From the NCBI RefSeq assembly GCF_008001235.1, contig NZ_CP040751.1, positions 479,001 to 543,000 on the forward strand: a DNA stretch of 64,000 nt, written 5' to 3'. This stretch comes from Salidesulfovibrio onnuriiensis. Lineage in GTDB: Bacteria; Desulfobacterota; Desulfovibrionia; Desulfovibrionales; Desulfovibrionaceae. The notes under the pieces are model-generated. The model searched no databases, was not told the DNA's origin, and saw nothing but the letters and a program-made list of their open reading frames with translations. Below are positions 16,986 through 26,479 of this stretch, piece by piece. Numbering within the stretch: position 1 is the first letter of the stretch; every line of letters starts with the position of its first letter. Made by a program: the position numbers and the translations under genes.

Positions 16986-18887
16986 ATGAAAGTCATAACC
17001 GCCTGCACCCTGGACTGTCCGGACACCTGTTCCTGCATCGTGGATACCGAAAAGAGAACGGTTTCCGGCAACCCGGACCATCCCATCACCAAGGGCGTGG
17101 TCTGCGGCAAGGTCAAGAATTTCTTCGGACGGCTGGATGCAAGCGAACGCATCACCGAGCCGCTGCTCAGGAAGGACGGCTCGTTCGTTCCGGTCGGCTG
17201 GGACGAGGCCCTGGACCTGTGCGCAAAAAAGATCGACGCGCTGCGCACGAGCCCGGAAAAGATCCTGCACATGCGCGGCTACGGCTACCGGGGCATCTTC
17301 GCCCATGCCAGCTCTGCCTTTTTCCGGGCCTTGGGATCGTCCACCATCAGGGGCTCCATCTGCGACGGAGCCGGAACCGAGGCCATGACCCGCTGCTGCG
17401 GCTCGCTCATGGCCAACGACCCCGAGGACCTGTTCCACGCCCGGCGCATCGTCAACTGGGGGCGCGACCTTTCCCGCAGCTCCATCCACACCGGCCTCAT
17501 CGTCCGGGAGGCCCGCAAGCGCGGCGTCGAGGTGCTGACCATCTCCGTGGGCGGCGACGGCAACGACGCCTTCAGCGACGAGACCATCACCATCCGGCCC
17601 GGCACGGACCGCTTCCTGGCCGCGGCAGTCATCAAGCTGTACCTGGAATCCGGCCTGCTCGATTCCGGGGTCATCGCCCGCACCTCCAACTGGCCCGTGT
17701 TCCGCGGGCTGGTGGAATCGCTCTCCCTGGACGAGCTCTGCGCCGCCTGCGGGCTCTGCGCCGAGGACGTGGAGGTGCTCTTCGACTGGTACGAGCAGCC
17801 CGGAGCCGTGGCCACCCTGGTGGGCTGGGGCATGCAGCGCTATGTCAACGGCGGGGAAAACGTCCGATACGTGGCCTCCCTGGGCATGCTGGCCGGGCAC
17901 ATCGGCCGCAAGGGCGGCGGCGTGCACTTCGGTTTTCCCTCTAGCCGCAACTTCAAGAAATGGTGGGCCGAGACCGAGCAGCCCGCGCCTGCGGAACGCC
18001 GGGAAATGCTCGTCTTCGACCTGGCAAACGAATTGCGCAGGGCGGACCCGCCCGTGGAATTCGCCTTTATCGACGGCGTGAACGCGGCCACCCAGCTCCC
18101 GGATTCCCTGGGCGTGGCCGCCGAGCTGGAACGCATCCCCTTCGTGGTCTGCATGGAGGGATACATGACCGACACGGCCCGGGCAGCGGACCTGATCCTG
18201 CCGCCCGCATACATGTTCGAACGCGACGAGGTGGCCGGTTCCTGGCTGCACAACTTCGTCCAGTACTCGCGCCAGGCCGTGGAGCCGCCCAACCAGTGCC
18301 GGGACATCTACGACGTGCTGGCCGACCTGGGAGCGCGCCTGGCCTCGCCCGTGTGCTTCCCCAACCGGGGCCGCTGCATTTCCTCGTCCCTGGAGGATTC
18401 CGGCATCAGCCTCGAGGAACTGAGCGAAAAGGGCTTTGCACGCGGGCACTGGCCCATGGTGGCCTATGAAGGCATGCGTTTTGACACCCCGGACCGCAAG
18501 TTCCTGTTCCCGGAGGCCCTTTCCCCTATCCCGGACCGCGACCCGGACTTTCCCCTGCAGCTGCTCTCCCTGGTGCAGGGCAAGTACCTGCAGTCGCAGC
18601 TTCCCGAAGCGGACCAGCGCGGCGTCCCAACGGTGCAGATTTCCCCGCACAGCCCGGCCTGGGATTTCCTGGACCTGAACCGGGACGTCTACCTTGCCAG
18701 CCCGCTGGGGAGCATGCAGGTCCGGGTGGAGCCGGACGACACACTGCACCCCGAGGCCGTGGTCCTGCGCCGGGGCGGCTGGACCCGGTTCGGCCGCAAT
18801 CCCAACGCCGTGATCCAGGCCCGCTCCACTGACATGGGTGAAAACTCGGCCTACTACAGTCAGCCCGTCCGGCTGGAGAACAGATAA
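16986..18887 (+). CDS. molybdopterin-dependent oxidoreductase with N-terminal [4Fe-4S] motif
   Basis: This is a 633-residue member of the DMSO reductase superfamily. The N-terminus has C7-x3-C11-x3-C15 and C40, the [4Fe-4S] site, followed by the pterin-binding domains and a C-terminal molydop_binding domain from about residue 520 (LQLLSLVQGKYLQSQ; DVYLAS; GGWTRFG). The start ATG 16986 has AAGGAG 7 bases upstream. There is no Tat signal, so the enzyme is cytoplasmic. No electron-transfer partner is adjacent. The substrate cannot be told: family members act on formate, polysulfide, nitrate or organic oxides. Downstream is a terminator, so it is monocistronic. Confidence 0.85.
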   Translation: MKVITACTLDCPDTCSCIVDTEKRTVSGNPDHPITKGVVCGKVKNFFGRLDASERITEPLLRKDGSFVPVGWDEALDLCAKKIDALRTSPEKILHMRGYGYRGIFAHASSAFFRALGSSTIRGSICDGAGTEAMTRCCGSLMANDPEDLFHARRIVNWGRDLSRSSIHTGLIVREARKRGVEVLTISVGGDGNDAFSDETITIRPGTDRFLAAAVIKLYLESGLLDSGVIARTSNWPVFRGLVESLSLDELCAACGLCAEDVEVLFDWYEQPGAVATLVGWGMQRYVNGGENVRYVASLGMLAGHIGRKGGGVHFGFPSSRNFKKWWAETEQPAPAERREMLVFDLANELRRADPPVEFAFIDGVNAATQLPDSLGVAAELERIPFVVCMEGYMTDTARAADLILPPAYMFERDEVAGSWLHNFVQYSRQAVEPPNQCRDIYDVLADLGARLASPVCFPNRGRCISSSLEDSGISLEELSEKGFARGHWPMVAYEGMRFDTPDRKFLFPEALSPIPDRDPDFPLQLLSLVQGKYLQSQLPEADQRGVPTVQISPHSPAWDFLDLNRDVYLASPLGSMQVRVEPDDTLHPEAVVLRRGGWTRFGRNPNAVIQARSTDMGENSAYYSQPVRLENR

Positions 18888-18944
18888 GGACCATCCGTAC
18901 CCTTATCAGGGCAATCTGAATATCACCAAACGCATCTAAAAAAG

Positions 18945-18980
18945 AAACCGCCCGGTGGCCTGAAAGCCACCGGGCGGTTT
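18945..18980. terminator. intrinsic terminator, probably bidirectional
   Basis: A 15-bp stem (AAACCGCCCGGTGGC and its complement, loop of 6) lies 58 bases after the molybdoenzyme gene. On the - strand it is followed by CTTTTTT, making it also a good terminator for the glycosyltransferase operon arriving from the right. Confidence 0.8.
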
Positions 18981-19049
18981 GTATTCATATATTAATTCTT
19001 TCGTGGGTACGGATTCAGCTTGAGCAAAGCAAACGCTAAAAACGTACCC

Positions 19050-19098
19050 GCAACCCAGGCTTTGCAAAGGGGATTATCCCCTTTGCCCGCCGGAGGCA
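19050..19098. repeat. partial copy of the GCCGCCGGAGGC intergenic element
   Basis: The sequence downstream of the glycosyltransferase stop contains CTTTGCAAAGGGG...CCCCTTTGCC followed by CGCCGGAGGC. The same CGCCGGAGGC core beside an A/T-centred hairpin occurs upstream of pyrC and pyrB. Here the core sits after a gene rather than as a ribosome binding site. Confidence 0.45.
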
Positions 19099-20355
19099 TC
19101 ACTCCCTGCCGCAGGGAACCCCGTGGGACTTGTAGATGTTCCCCAGATCTTCGATGAGCTTCTTGTTGTTGAAGACCTGGCTCACCTTTTCCCGCGCGGC
19201 CGGGATGACCCGCTGGCGCAGCGCGTTGTCCGTGAGCAGCCTCTCGATGACCTCGGCCATGCCGTCCACGGACTCGGACTCGCAGAGCAGCCCGGTCTTC
19301 TCGTGCTCCACCAGCTCGGGCACGCCCGAAATGTTGGTGGAGGCCACGGGCACGCCCATGGCCATGGACTCGGCCACCACGTTGGGAATGCCGTCCCGGT
19401 CGCCGTCCTTGGCCAGGCGGCACCCGAGCACGAACAGGTCCGCGGTTTCGAAATGCCTGATGACCTGCTCGTGGGTGATGGTCCCGGGCATGTCCACCAC
19501 GTCGCCGAGCCCCAGCTCCTCGATCTGGGCCAGCACCTTGTCGCGGTCCGCGCCGTCGCCGATGAGCGTGTAGCGGAAGTCGAGCCCCTTGTCGCGCAGC
19601 TTGCGCAGGGCCCGCAGGATGATATCCAGCCCCTTCTTGGGCACGAACCGGGCCACGGTCATGACCGAATACGGGGCCTCGGCGGTCTGCGAACGGCCGT
19701 TGGGGGAAAACAGATCCAGGTTGATGCCGTGGTACACGCAGTGCACGGGCTTGAGGCTGCCCGCCATTTCGGTCAGGTGCCGCTTGTTGTATCGGGTGCA
19801 GGTGACCAGGAACTTGGCCCGCTCGATCTTGTCCAGAATGCGCACCGGGTCCTGTGTGTAGATGTCCTTGGCGTGGCCCGTGAAGCTGAAGGGAACGCCC
19901 TCGAAATGGGCCGCGTACATGCCCACGGTGGTGGGCGTGTGGGCAAAATGGGCATGGATGTGCGCCAGCCCCATGCCCTTGGCCTTGCGCACCAGGAAGG
20001 CGGCCTGCATGTAGTGCTTGAGCCAGGTGTGCTTCTTGGGCGCGGATGCGAACCGGGAAAAGAGCAGCTTCAGGCCCGAAAGGAACCGGCCGGGCCGCTC
20101 CAGCAGGAGCATGAAGGTGTGCCAGAGCAGCACGGGCAGTTCCCGGACCATGGACTCGGGCAGATAGGTGACTCCGGCCTGGATCTCCTTGACCGAATCG
20201 TGGCTGAAGGCCTCGCGCGGCTGGCGCATGGAAAAGATGTGGATCCGGAAACCCATGGTTTCCAGCAGGCGGATTTCATTGGAAATGAACGTTTCCGAGA
20301 TGCGCGGAAACCCCTTGAGCACCATGCCCAAGGTCGTACGTGCGGTATCGGCCAT
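19099..20355 (-). CDS. glycosyltransferase family 4 protein
   Basis: This 418-residue GT-B enzyme opens with GMVLKGFPRISETFI, a start typical of colanic-acid/exopolysaccharide GT4 transferases. The C-terminal Glycos_transf_1 domain (about 195-395) contains ARFVPKKG, LIGDGADRD and the retaining-GT E-x7-E motif in AESMAMGVPVASTNISGVPE. There is no membrane helix. It is the second gene of a two-gene unit, 2 bases after the next gene upstream. The donor and acceptor sugars are unknown. Confidence 0.88.
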   Translation of the reverse strand: MADTARTTLGMVLKGFPRISETFISNEIRLLETMGFRIHIFSMRQPREAFSHDSVKEIQAGVTYLPESMVRELPVLLWHTFMLLLERPGRFLSGLKLLFSRFASAPKKHTWLKHYMQAAFLVRKAKGMGLAHIHAHFAHTPTTVGMYAAHFEGVPFSFTGHAKDIYTQDPVRILDKIERAKFLVTCTRYNKRHLTEMAGSLKPVHCVYHGINLDLFSPNGRSQTAEAPYSVMTVARFVPKKGLDIILRALRKLRDKGLDFRYTLIGDGADRDKVLAQIEELGLGDVVDMPGTITHEQVIRHFETADLFVLGCRLAKDGDRDGIPNVVAESMAMGVPVASTNISGVPELVEHEKTGLLCESESVDGMAEVIERLLTDNALRQRVIPAAREKVSQVFNNKKLIEDLGNIYKSHGVPCGRE

Positions 20356-20357
20356 TG

Positions 20358-21572
20358 TTAGTCCTCGCTATGGTTACGGAACTGCGCAAGGCGGTTGCGC
20401 ATGAAATCGAGCCCGGTCATGGAAAAATTCTGCATGGCGTTCTGGTAGGGCCAGGGATCGTCGAGCATGGCGTCCACCTTGGCGCGCATGGCCTCCGGGC
20501 TGAGCTTGTCCCACTCGATGTAGTCCACCAGACCGCGCTCGGCAAAGACCCGGGCGCGGATGAGCTGTTCCTCGCGCGGATGGTCGCGCGGGATGATCAG
20601 GGCCACCTTTTTCTGGGAAAGGATCTCGCACAGGGTGTTGTAGCCGCCCATGCTGATGACCAGGTCGGCCTGGGCGATCTTCTTTTCCAGGTTCTTGACG
20701 AAGGCGGTGAAGCGCACGCCCAGCCTGCGGGCGCGCTGGGCCAGGCTGTCCAGCTTGTCGTCCGGCAGGAACGGGCCGGTGATCATGAGGGTCTTGAAGG
20801 TCACGCCGCCGTTGTTTTCCAGCATGGTCAGGTAGTTGTCCAGCACGGGGTAGCCGTCACCGCCCCCGCCGATGGTCACCACCACCAGCTTCTCCTTTTT
20901 CCTGCCGTTGCGCGGCGTGGGTCTCTTGCGCGGGATGTACCCGGTGAAACGGGTCTTGGCCGCGATGTCCTCGGGAAAGGAGTACTCCATGATCGGGTCG
21001 TACAGGGTCTGGTCGCCGTAGACCCAGATCTCGGTGTACAGCTCGCGCAGCACCTCGATGTACTGCTTGCGATCCCATTCCTCGCGGGTGTTCTCCACGT
21101 TGTCCAGGATGTCGCGCAGGCCGAGCACGATGCGCGCCTTGGGACAGTACCGCCGCAGCCACTTGAGCGTGGGCTTTACCTCGTCCTTGAGCCCGGTGGG
21201 CACCTTGTCCACGATGAACAGGTCCGGCTTGAAGGTCTTGGTGGTGGCGGTGATGATGTTGCGTCGGATGGCGATGGCCTGCTTGGGATCCACCTTGATG
21301 GAGTGCGGCACGTAGACCGTGTTGGACTGCTTGATCATGCCCGGAACGCGCACGAAATCCACGCCCTGGGGGAGGTTGTAGCGCCCGGCGATGGGCGACC
21401 CCGTGAGGATGAGGATGTTGACGTCCTTCTGCACCATGGCGCGGGCAATGGCCATGGTCCGGCGGATGTGTCCCAGCCCGTAGGTGTCGTGGGAATACAT
21501 CAGGATGTTGTAGGTGCCGTTTGTGCTCATGGCTTGTTCAGTCGCTCTTGGATCGGTATTCGGGTGGTTCAT
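20358..21572 (-). CDS. predicted glycosyltransferase, GT28/MurG-like
   Basis: The 404-residue protein has an N-terminal YSHDTYGLGHIRR loop, the nucleotide-sugar transferase GxGH motif seen in MurG and PseG-like folds. The C-terminal half carries VTIGGGGDGYP and SMGGYNTLCEIL, resembling the GT28 C-terminal donor-binding domain. The start is uncertain: ATG 21572 or ATG 21530 (MSTNGTYNIL), neither with a clear SD; the shorter form begins closer to the conserved fold. It is co-transcribed with the GT4 gene. The product is probably a surface glycan. Confidence 0.78.
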   Translation of the reverse strand: MNHPNTDPRATEQAMSTNGTYNILMYSHDTYGLGHIRRTMAIARAMVQKDVNILILTGSPIAGRYNLPQGVDFVRVPGMIKQSNTVYVPHSIKVDPKQAIAIRRNIITATTKTFKPDLFIVDKVPTGLKDEVKPTLKWLRRYCPKARIVLGLRDILDNVENTREEWDRKQYIEVLRELYTEIWVYGDQTLYDPIMEYSFPEDIAAKTRFTGYIPRKRPTPRNGRKKEKLVVVTIGGGGDGYPVLDNYLTMLENNGGVTFKTLMITGPFLPDDKLDSLAQRARRLGVRFTAFVKNLEKKIAQADLVISMGGYNTLCEILSQKKVALIIPRDHPREEQLIRARVFAERGLVDYIEWDKLSPEAMRAKVDAMLDDPWPYQNAMQNFSMTGLDFMRNRLAQFRNHSED

Positions 21573-21664
21573 GCGCCGGACAGGGACGATATAATCTCTA
21601 CTGCCTTGTGTCCAATGAAAGTCCTTGCTTGTTCATGACAACCGTCTTCCGATAACCCGGGTCT

Positions 21665-21737
21665 GATAATTACGGTGACGGGGTCAGCGCGGGAAAGGCG
21701 ACTGAGTATCCTGAAACGAAATCACCGTCACATTATC
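21665..21737. promoter_or_regulatory. imperfect inverted repeat in a divergent promoter region
   Basis: GATAATTACGGTGA (21665-21678) and TCACCGTCACATTATC (21722-21737) are near-complements separated by about 43 bases. They lie between the glycosyltransferase unit (-) and the deacetylase unit (+), a position suited to a shared operator. No regulator gene is adjacent. Confidence 0.3.
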
Positions 21738-21823
21738 GCACAATCGACAGGCCATTGCCACCCCCTTATTGCGTTGGCCTTTGGACTCCACTTTTGCTAC
21801 ACCTCCCCTTCGAGGGAGCAGCG

Positions 21824-22612
21824 ATGATCGAAAAGGCATTGGCCGACATCCGGCGGGAACTGGACGCCTGGGGCGAGACGGGGCGCACCGCCTTCCTGTG
21901 GTGGCGCGACGACGACGCGGCCCGGGCCACGCCCGAGCTGGAAACCCTGCTGGCCCTTTCCGCACGCTATTCCATCCCCTGCAACCTGGCCGTGATTCCC
22001 GCCCGGGCAGAGGGCTCGCTGCAGGAACGGCTGGCCGCCGCCGGCCAGGTCTGGGTGCTCCAGCACGGATACGCCCACGTGAACCACGCCCCGCGCAACC
22101 AGGGCCTGGGGGCCTGGGAGCTGGGCCTGCACCGACCCCTGGAGCAGATTCTTCTTGACCTGAAACGCGGCAGGGAAGAACTTGAGGCCCTGTTCGGCGG
22201 GCGCTTCGTTCCGGCGGTGGTGCCTCCCTGGAACCGCATTGACCCGGCCCTGTTTCCGCACCTGCGTCCCCTCGGCTTTTGCGGGGTGTCTGCGGAATGG
22301 AACCGTGACCAGACCTTTGAAATCGACGGCGTGCGCATAGTGTCGGCGCACGCGGACCTGCTGCGCTGGAAAGGAAAACAGGCCGCCTTTGCAGGGGCCG
22401 GACGCGTGGCCCAAAGCCTGGTGGAACACCTGCGGGCCAAGCGGCTCGGTCGGGCCGAACCCCGAGAACCCTCGGGAGTGCTCACCCATCACCTGGAGAT
22501 GGACGGGCCGGCCTGGGAATTCATGGACGTCCTGCTGCGGGCGACAACGACACACGGTGCGTGCCGCTGGCTGGCGGCGGAAGATATTTTTGCACAGGGG
22601 AGAGACAAGTGA
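21824..22612 (+). CDS. polysaccharide deacetylase-like protein
   Basis: The start ATG 21824 follows GGGAG. The 262-residue product has the order of a NodB-like barrel: WWRDDDA (general base and metal Asp), VLQHGYAHVNH (metal His pair in the H-G-x-x-H position), VVPPWNRI (P-W/R motif), and a C-terminal LTHHLEMD (catalytic His region). There is no signal peptide, so it would act in the cytoplasm on a precursor, unlike secreted chitooligosaccharide deacetylases. Its last four bases overlap the GNAT gene (GTGA), so the two are coupled. Confidence 0.75.
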   Translation: MIEKALADIRRELDAWGETGRTAFLWWRDDDAARATPELETLLALSARYSIPCNLAVIPARAEGSLQERLAAAGQVWVLQHGYAHVNHAPRNQGLGAWELGLHRPLEQILLDLKRGREELEALFGGRFVPAVVPPWNRIDPALFPHLRPLGFCGVSAEWNRDQTFEIDGVRIVSAHADLLRWKGKQAAFAGAGRVAQSLVEHLRAKRLGRAEPREPSGVLTHHLEMDGPAWEFMDVLLRATTTHGACRWLAAEDIFAQGRDK

Positions 22613-23469
22613 CCCCAAAAATACGACGTGTGGATCCGCGGGACATTCCCGCCATCTGCGAACTGCTGCATGAAAACATGAACAGCACCTTTTCCGTGGA
22701 GCGCTGGCGCAGGCTGTTCCAGCCCAACTGGTGCGACGGCCGTCCCCAGGACATGGGGCTTGTGGTGGAGGACGCGGGCAGGATCGTGGGCTTTCACGGC
22801 CATGTCTGTTCCCACCGCATGATCCGAGGCCAGCGGGAGCGGTTCGTCAACTTTTCCTCCTGGTACCTGCTCAAGGAATACCGGGGCCTGGGCCTGGGCG
22901 GCAAGCTGGTCCGCAAGGCCATCGAGGACCCGGAATCCACGTACACGGTCTTTTCCCTTTCCCCCAAACGCACGGAAATGTTCCGCACCCTGGGCATGGA
23001 GCCGCTCGAAAACCAGCGGCTGCTCTGGCGCAAGAGGGGGCCGGCCGAAATCAGCCTGACCACGGACGTGGACAACATCTGGTACCGGGTCTGGCCCGAG
23101 GAGCAGCGCTTCCTGGACGACAACTCCCCCTACGGCGTGGAGGCCTGCCTGGTCACCTCCAGCTGCGACGAATGTCTGGTGCTTTTCACCGTGTCCGAAA
23201 AGGGCGACGGCACCACCTATTTCGACGTGCTCTACCGCAACAACCCGCGCATGTTCACGGAACTGGCCCAGTCCATTGCCAACGCCATCCTCCCGGACGG
23301 CGACGCGGTGCTGGCCGCGGACCGGCGTTTCGCGCTCGGGGGCGGCCTGGACGCCCGGGTGGAAACGATCCGTTCCCCGCGATTCTTCAAGGCGCCCGAC
23401 CGCCTCAAGCCCGAGGACGTGGACCTGCTCTATTCGGAACTGCAGCTCCTGGACCTGAAGCTCGACTAG
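22609..23469 (+). CDS. GNAT-family N-acetyltransferase
   Basis: The 286-residue product is translated from GTG 22609, overlapping the deacetylase stop and following GGGAGA. The N-terminal half is a GNAT fold: IRRVDPRDIPAICEL at the start and the acetyl-CoA loop RGLGLGGKLVRKAI (about 96-109). The C-terminal 120 residues resemble a second, degenerate GNAT-like lobe with LVTSSCDECLVLF. With the preceding deacetylase it could swap acyl groups on an amino sugar. The stop overlaps the stop of the convergent rubrerythrin-like gene. Confidence 0.75.
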   Translation: MTPKIRRVDPRDIPAICELLHENMNSTFSVERWRRLFQPNWCDGRPQDMGLVVEDAGRIVGFHGHVCSHRMIRGQRERFVNFSSWYLLKEYRGLGLGGKLVRKAIEDPESTYTVFSLSPKRTEMFRTLGMEPLENQRLLWRKRGPAEISLTTDVDNIWYRVWPEEQRFLDDNSPYGVEACLVTSSCDECLVLFTVSEKGDGTTYFDVLYRNNPRMFTELAQSIANAILPDGDAVLAADRRFALGGGLDARVETIRSPRFFKAPDRLKPEDVDLLYSELQLLDLKLD

Positions 23470-23948
23470 CCCGGGCTGAAAAACCGCCCCTGCACGGCAT
23501 GGCACACCGGACAGCGCTCCGGGGCCTCGCCCTCGGCCAGGAAACCACAGACGCCGCAGACCTGGTAGTGCGCGTCCCTGTCCTCGTCGAACCGTGCCAG
23601 CCTGCCCTTGTGGCCCACGGCCGTCTTCAGGAACTGGGACAGCATGGACTCGCCGGCGCGGTCCCTTGCCTCTTGCAGCCTGGCGAGCATGTCCGGGTAG
23701 TCTGCAAGGATATCCTCCAGCTTTTCCCTGGCCACGGCCAGGTTCTCCCCGGTGTCCCCGAGCTTGCCGCGCAAAAGCATGAGCAGCTTCCCGGCGTGCA
23801 CCTCCTGGCCCGCGGCCACCGCCCGCAGCAGTCTGGCCGCCCGGGGATGGCCGTCCTTGTCCGCCTTGAGCGCGGCCATGGCGTTGCGCGCCGCATTGCG
23901 CGATTCGCGCGAGAAGGCCACGGCCAAAATCACTTCATTGTCATTCAT
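23466..23948 (-). CDS. rubrerythrin-like protein with C-terminal rubredoxin-type domain
   Basis: The start ATG 23948 follows GAGGACGG. The 160-residue product has an N-terminal alpha-helical region (about 1-115) and a C-terminal CGVCG...CPVCH rubredoxin-like iron or zinc site of rubrerythrins. The helical part is less obviously a di-iron ferritin fold: the regular ExxH pairs are not clear, so peroxidase activity is uncertain. A role in oxidative stress defence in an anaerobe is likely by family. The last three bases overlap the convergent GNAT gene. Confidence 0.75.
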   Translation of the reverse strand: MNDNEVILAVAFSRESRNAARNAMAALKADKDGHPRAARLLRAVAAGQEVHAGKLLMLLRGKLGDTGENLAVAREKLEDILADYPDMLARLQEARDRAGESMLSQFLKTAVGHKGRLARFDEDRDAHYQVCGVCGFLAEGEAPERCPVCHAVQGRFFSPG

Positions 23949-24084
23949 TTTCCGTCCTCTTCGTACTGTAATGCCGATAACTATTCTCTTGAAAGCGCCC
24001 TGTGGCTGAGGCACTATCGGGAACGGGTTTTTCATCCTACATGTGCCCGTGTTTTCTGATCAACCATTTTCCCGGAGAATTCGC

Positions 24085-25830
24085 ATGGTTCGCTCTCTTT
24101 ACACGTTCCTGTCACTTGTTGCCGTCCTTTTCGCCGCCCTGGGCGCGGGCGTCCTCCTGTCCGCCGCAGGCGTATGGCAGTGGCTGGGAATCGGAGCGGC
24201 TCTGATCGGGATCGGCCTGAGCATTGCGGCCCTGTTCGCGGCCCGTGGCAGTTCCAGGATACCGGCGGAAAAGGTGGCCCGGACAGCCGAAAGCCTGGCC
24301 CTGGGCAAACCCGTGAAAATAGACGACAGCTATGGCGACCTGACTCGCGGCCTGGGACTCCTCATGGAACTGTACGACGAACAGCGCTCCAGGGCGGACG
24401 AGGCGGAAAGCCTGCTGGAATCCCTGCGCGCGGAATCCGCCGAGGCCGTGGCCCATGCCCAGGAAGCGCGCGCCAAGGCCGAACAGGCCCGGAAAGAGGG
24501 CTTGCTCGAGGCCGGTGAACGGCTGCGGGGACTGGTCTCCGGGCTGGCCGCCTCCGGCGAGCGCCTTTCCGCCCAGGTGGAGCAGGTCAACAAGGGGGCC
24601 GTCCTTCAGAATGAACGGGCCGACGAAACCCTCAATTCCGTGGAAGACCTCACCGCGCGCATCCTGGATGTGGCCCGCGGCGCGGGCGAAGCGGCCGACA
24701 GCGCCAATGCGGCCCGGGAGAAGGCCGAGGACGGCTCCGAGGAAGTGCGCAAGGTGGTGGAATCGGTCATGGACGTGCAGGCCCGCACCGGGCGCATGAA
24801 GCAAGGCCTGGACAGCCTGGGCACCCGCGCCGAGGGCATCGGTCAGATCATGGGCATGATCACGGACATTGCGGACCAGACCAACCTCCTGGCCTTGAAC
24901 GCGGCCATCGAGGCGGCCCGCGCCGGTGACGCCGGGCGCGGCTTCGCGGTGGTGGCCGACGAGGTGCGCAAGCTGGCCGAAAAGACCATGCAGGCCACCA
25001 AGGAAGTGGAGGAGGCGGTGCTGGCCATCCAGCAGGAAACCCGCACCAGCATCCGGGAAATGGACGAGGCGGCCAGCGCCGTGGAACAAAGTGCGCAACT
25101 GGCCCAGGACGCGGGGAACGCCCTGCGCGAGATCGTCGAGATCGTCGGGCTTTCCGACCGCCAGGTGCGCGAGATCGCCTCGGCCGCCGAGCAGCAGTCC
25201 GCGGCCAGCGAGGAAATCAATTCGGCCATCGGCGACGTGAGCCGCATTGCCGCGGAAACCGCCGACGGCATGCGGGAATCCTCGGATGCCCTGCACGCCT
25301 TGGGCGCCATGTCCGAAAAACTCGGGGACTTCGTCTTCGAGCTCACGGGTCAGCGCATGGAAAAGGTCCGGGTCGAACCGGCGCGAAAGGCGGTTGCCGC
25401 AGCAGCTCCCGCCGCACAGTCCGGGGGCATGATCCAGTGGGACGACAGCTTTTCCGTGGGCGTGAAGGAAATCGACCGCCAGCACCAGCGGCTCATGGAG
25501 CTGATCAACGCCCTGCACGACGCCATGCGCTCGGGCAAGGGCAACAACGTCATGGGAAGGATCCTCGGGGAGCTCAAGGACTACACGGTCACCCATTTCG
25601 CCTACGAGGAAGACCTCTTTTCCAAACACGAATATCCGGGTCGGCTGGCGCACGAGGCCGCCCACCGGAAGCTCGTGGGCCAGGTCATGGATTTCGAATC
25701 CCAATTCGTTTCGGGCAAGGCGGCCATCACCATGGACCTCATGCTCTTCCTCAAGGACTGGCTCATCAACCACATCCAGAAGACCGACAAGAAGTACGGC
25801 CCGTTCCTGAACGGCAGGGGGGTTCACTGA
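24085..25830 (+). CDS. methyl-accepting chemotaxis protein with C-terminal hemerythrin domain
   Basis: The start ATG 24085 follows CGGAG. The 581-residue protein has two adjacent N-terminal membrane helices (about 5-27 and 31-52) with almost no periplasmic loop. A short linker and coiled coil lead to the MCP signalling domain, whose hairpin tip is near [20 protein letters not shown] (about residues 258-277). From residue 452 ([19 protein letters not shown]) there is a bacteriohemerythrin domain with iron ligands in DRQHQ, THFAYEE, HEAAHR and INHIQ. This matches the oxygen-sensing DcrH type of Desulfovibrio, except that no periplasmic sensor is present. Confidence 0.92.
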   Translation: MVRSLYTFLSLVAVLFAALGAGVLLSAAGVWQWLGIGAALIGIGLSIAALFAARGSSRIPAEKVARTAESLALGKPVKIDDSYGDLTRGLGLLMELYDEQRSRADEAESLLESLRAESAEAVAHAQEARAKAEQARKEGLLEAGERLRGLVSGLAASGERLSAQVEQVNKGAVLQNERADETLNSVEDLTARILDVARGAGEAADSANAAREKAEDGSEEVRKVVESVMDVQARTGRMKQGLDSLGTRAEGIGQIMGMITDIADQTNLLALNAAIEAARAGDAGRGFAVVADEVRKLAEKTMQATKEVEEAVLAIQQETRTSIREMDEAASAVEQSAQLAQDAGNALREIVEIVGLSDRQVREIASAAEQQSAASEEINSAIGDVSRIAAETADGMRESSDALHALGAMSEKLGDFVFELTGQRMEKVRVEPARKAVAAAAPAAQSGGMIQWDDSFSVGVKEIDRQHQRLMELINALHDAMRSGKGNNVMGRILGELKDYTVTHFAYEEDLFSKHEYPGRLAHEAAHRKLVGQVMDFESQFVSGKAAITMDLMLFLKDWLINHIQKTDKKYGPFLNGRGVH

Positions 25831-25882
25831 TTCCGGCTCGCCGGGAAAATCGGTTTTTTTGAATTTTTCCTGCAAAAAACCC

Positions 25883-25911
25883 TTGCCAAGCATGGCCGCA
25901 TTCGGTAGACA
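25883..25911 (+). promoter_or_regulatory. candidate promoter of tRNA-Phe
   Basis: TTGCCA (25883-25888), 17 bp, TAGACA (25906-25911) lies with the expected start about 12 bases before the tRNA. The -35 is good, the -10 only 3 of 6. Confidence 0.4.
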
Positions 25912-25929
25912 TGCTCTCCGCAACACGGA

Positions 25930-26005
<76 letters not shown>

Positions 26006-26016
26006 CTCGAAAACGC

Positions 26017-26049
26017 AAGCCCTTCATCACCACGATGGAGGGCTTTTTC
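26017..26049 (+). terminator. intrinsic terminator after tRNA-Phe
   Basis: GCCCTTCATC and GATGGAGGGC form a 10-bp stem with one G-T pair, loop of 5, followed by TTTTT, 14 bases after the tRNA end. Confidence 0.8.
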
Positions 26050-26171
26050 GTTGCCCCAAAACCGTTTCCCACCCTGCATTTCCCCGGCCGCAATTGACTC
26101 GCCCGACGTTCGGTGATTGAATGTCGTTTTCGTTTACCAAACCGGATTTTCCGCAGCACAAAGGAACGACC

Positions 26172-26453
26172 ATGTCCGACAATACCATTGCCTCCCTTGA
26201 ACGCGAACTCGCCGAATTTCTGGGCGCGGACCTGCCCGAACATCCCGCCGCAGACGTGCATGAAGCCCTGCAGGTGGCCACGCTTCTGGAATCCAAAGGC
26301 TATGCCTTCACCCTCAGGGACCTGTGCCCCAAAAGCATGAGTTCCAACTGGCGGGCCTGTTTCACCAAGGACGGCGACGAATTCGCCTCCGAAGGTCCGG
26401 AATCCGCCCTGGCCGTCTGCACAGCGGCCGTCGCCGCCCTCAGGAACGCCTAA
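26172..26453 (+). CDS. small protein of unknown function, Phage_ABA_S-like
   Basis: This is a 93-residue cytoplasmic protein. ATG 26172 is chosen over an in-frame ATG at 26121 because AAGGA lies 6 bases before it. The pattern of N-terminal helix (LERELAEFLGAD), alternating helix and strand, a central W.A.F motif (SSNWRACFTKDG) and a final helix ESALAVCTAAVAALRN resembles the small alpha-beta Phage_ABA sandwich domain proteins. That is a weak, visual resemblance. It is followed 26 bases later by the sigma-54 activator gene, with which it may be co-transcribed. Confidence 0.6.
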   Translation: MSDNTIASLERELAEFLGADLPEHPAADVHEALQVATLLESKGYAFTLRDLCPKSMSSNWRACFTKDGDEFASEGPESALAVCTAAVAALRNA

Positions 26454-26479
26454 GGCCTTTGCCGCAGGGAGAGAAAGCC

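Noticed and set aside
16986..18887. Possible selenocysteine (in-frame TGA) in the molybdoenzyme
   Set aside because: The reading frame is complete without any internal TGA and no SECIS-like hairpin is needed.
25831..25860. Terminator after the chemoreceptor gene (CCGGC-TC-GCCGG then T run)
   Set aside because: The stem is only 5 bp and the T run lies 9 bases away; too weak to list as a feature.
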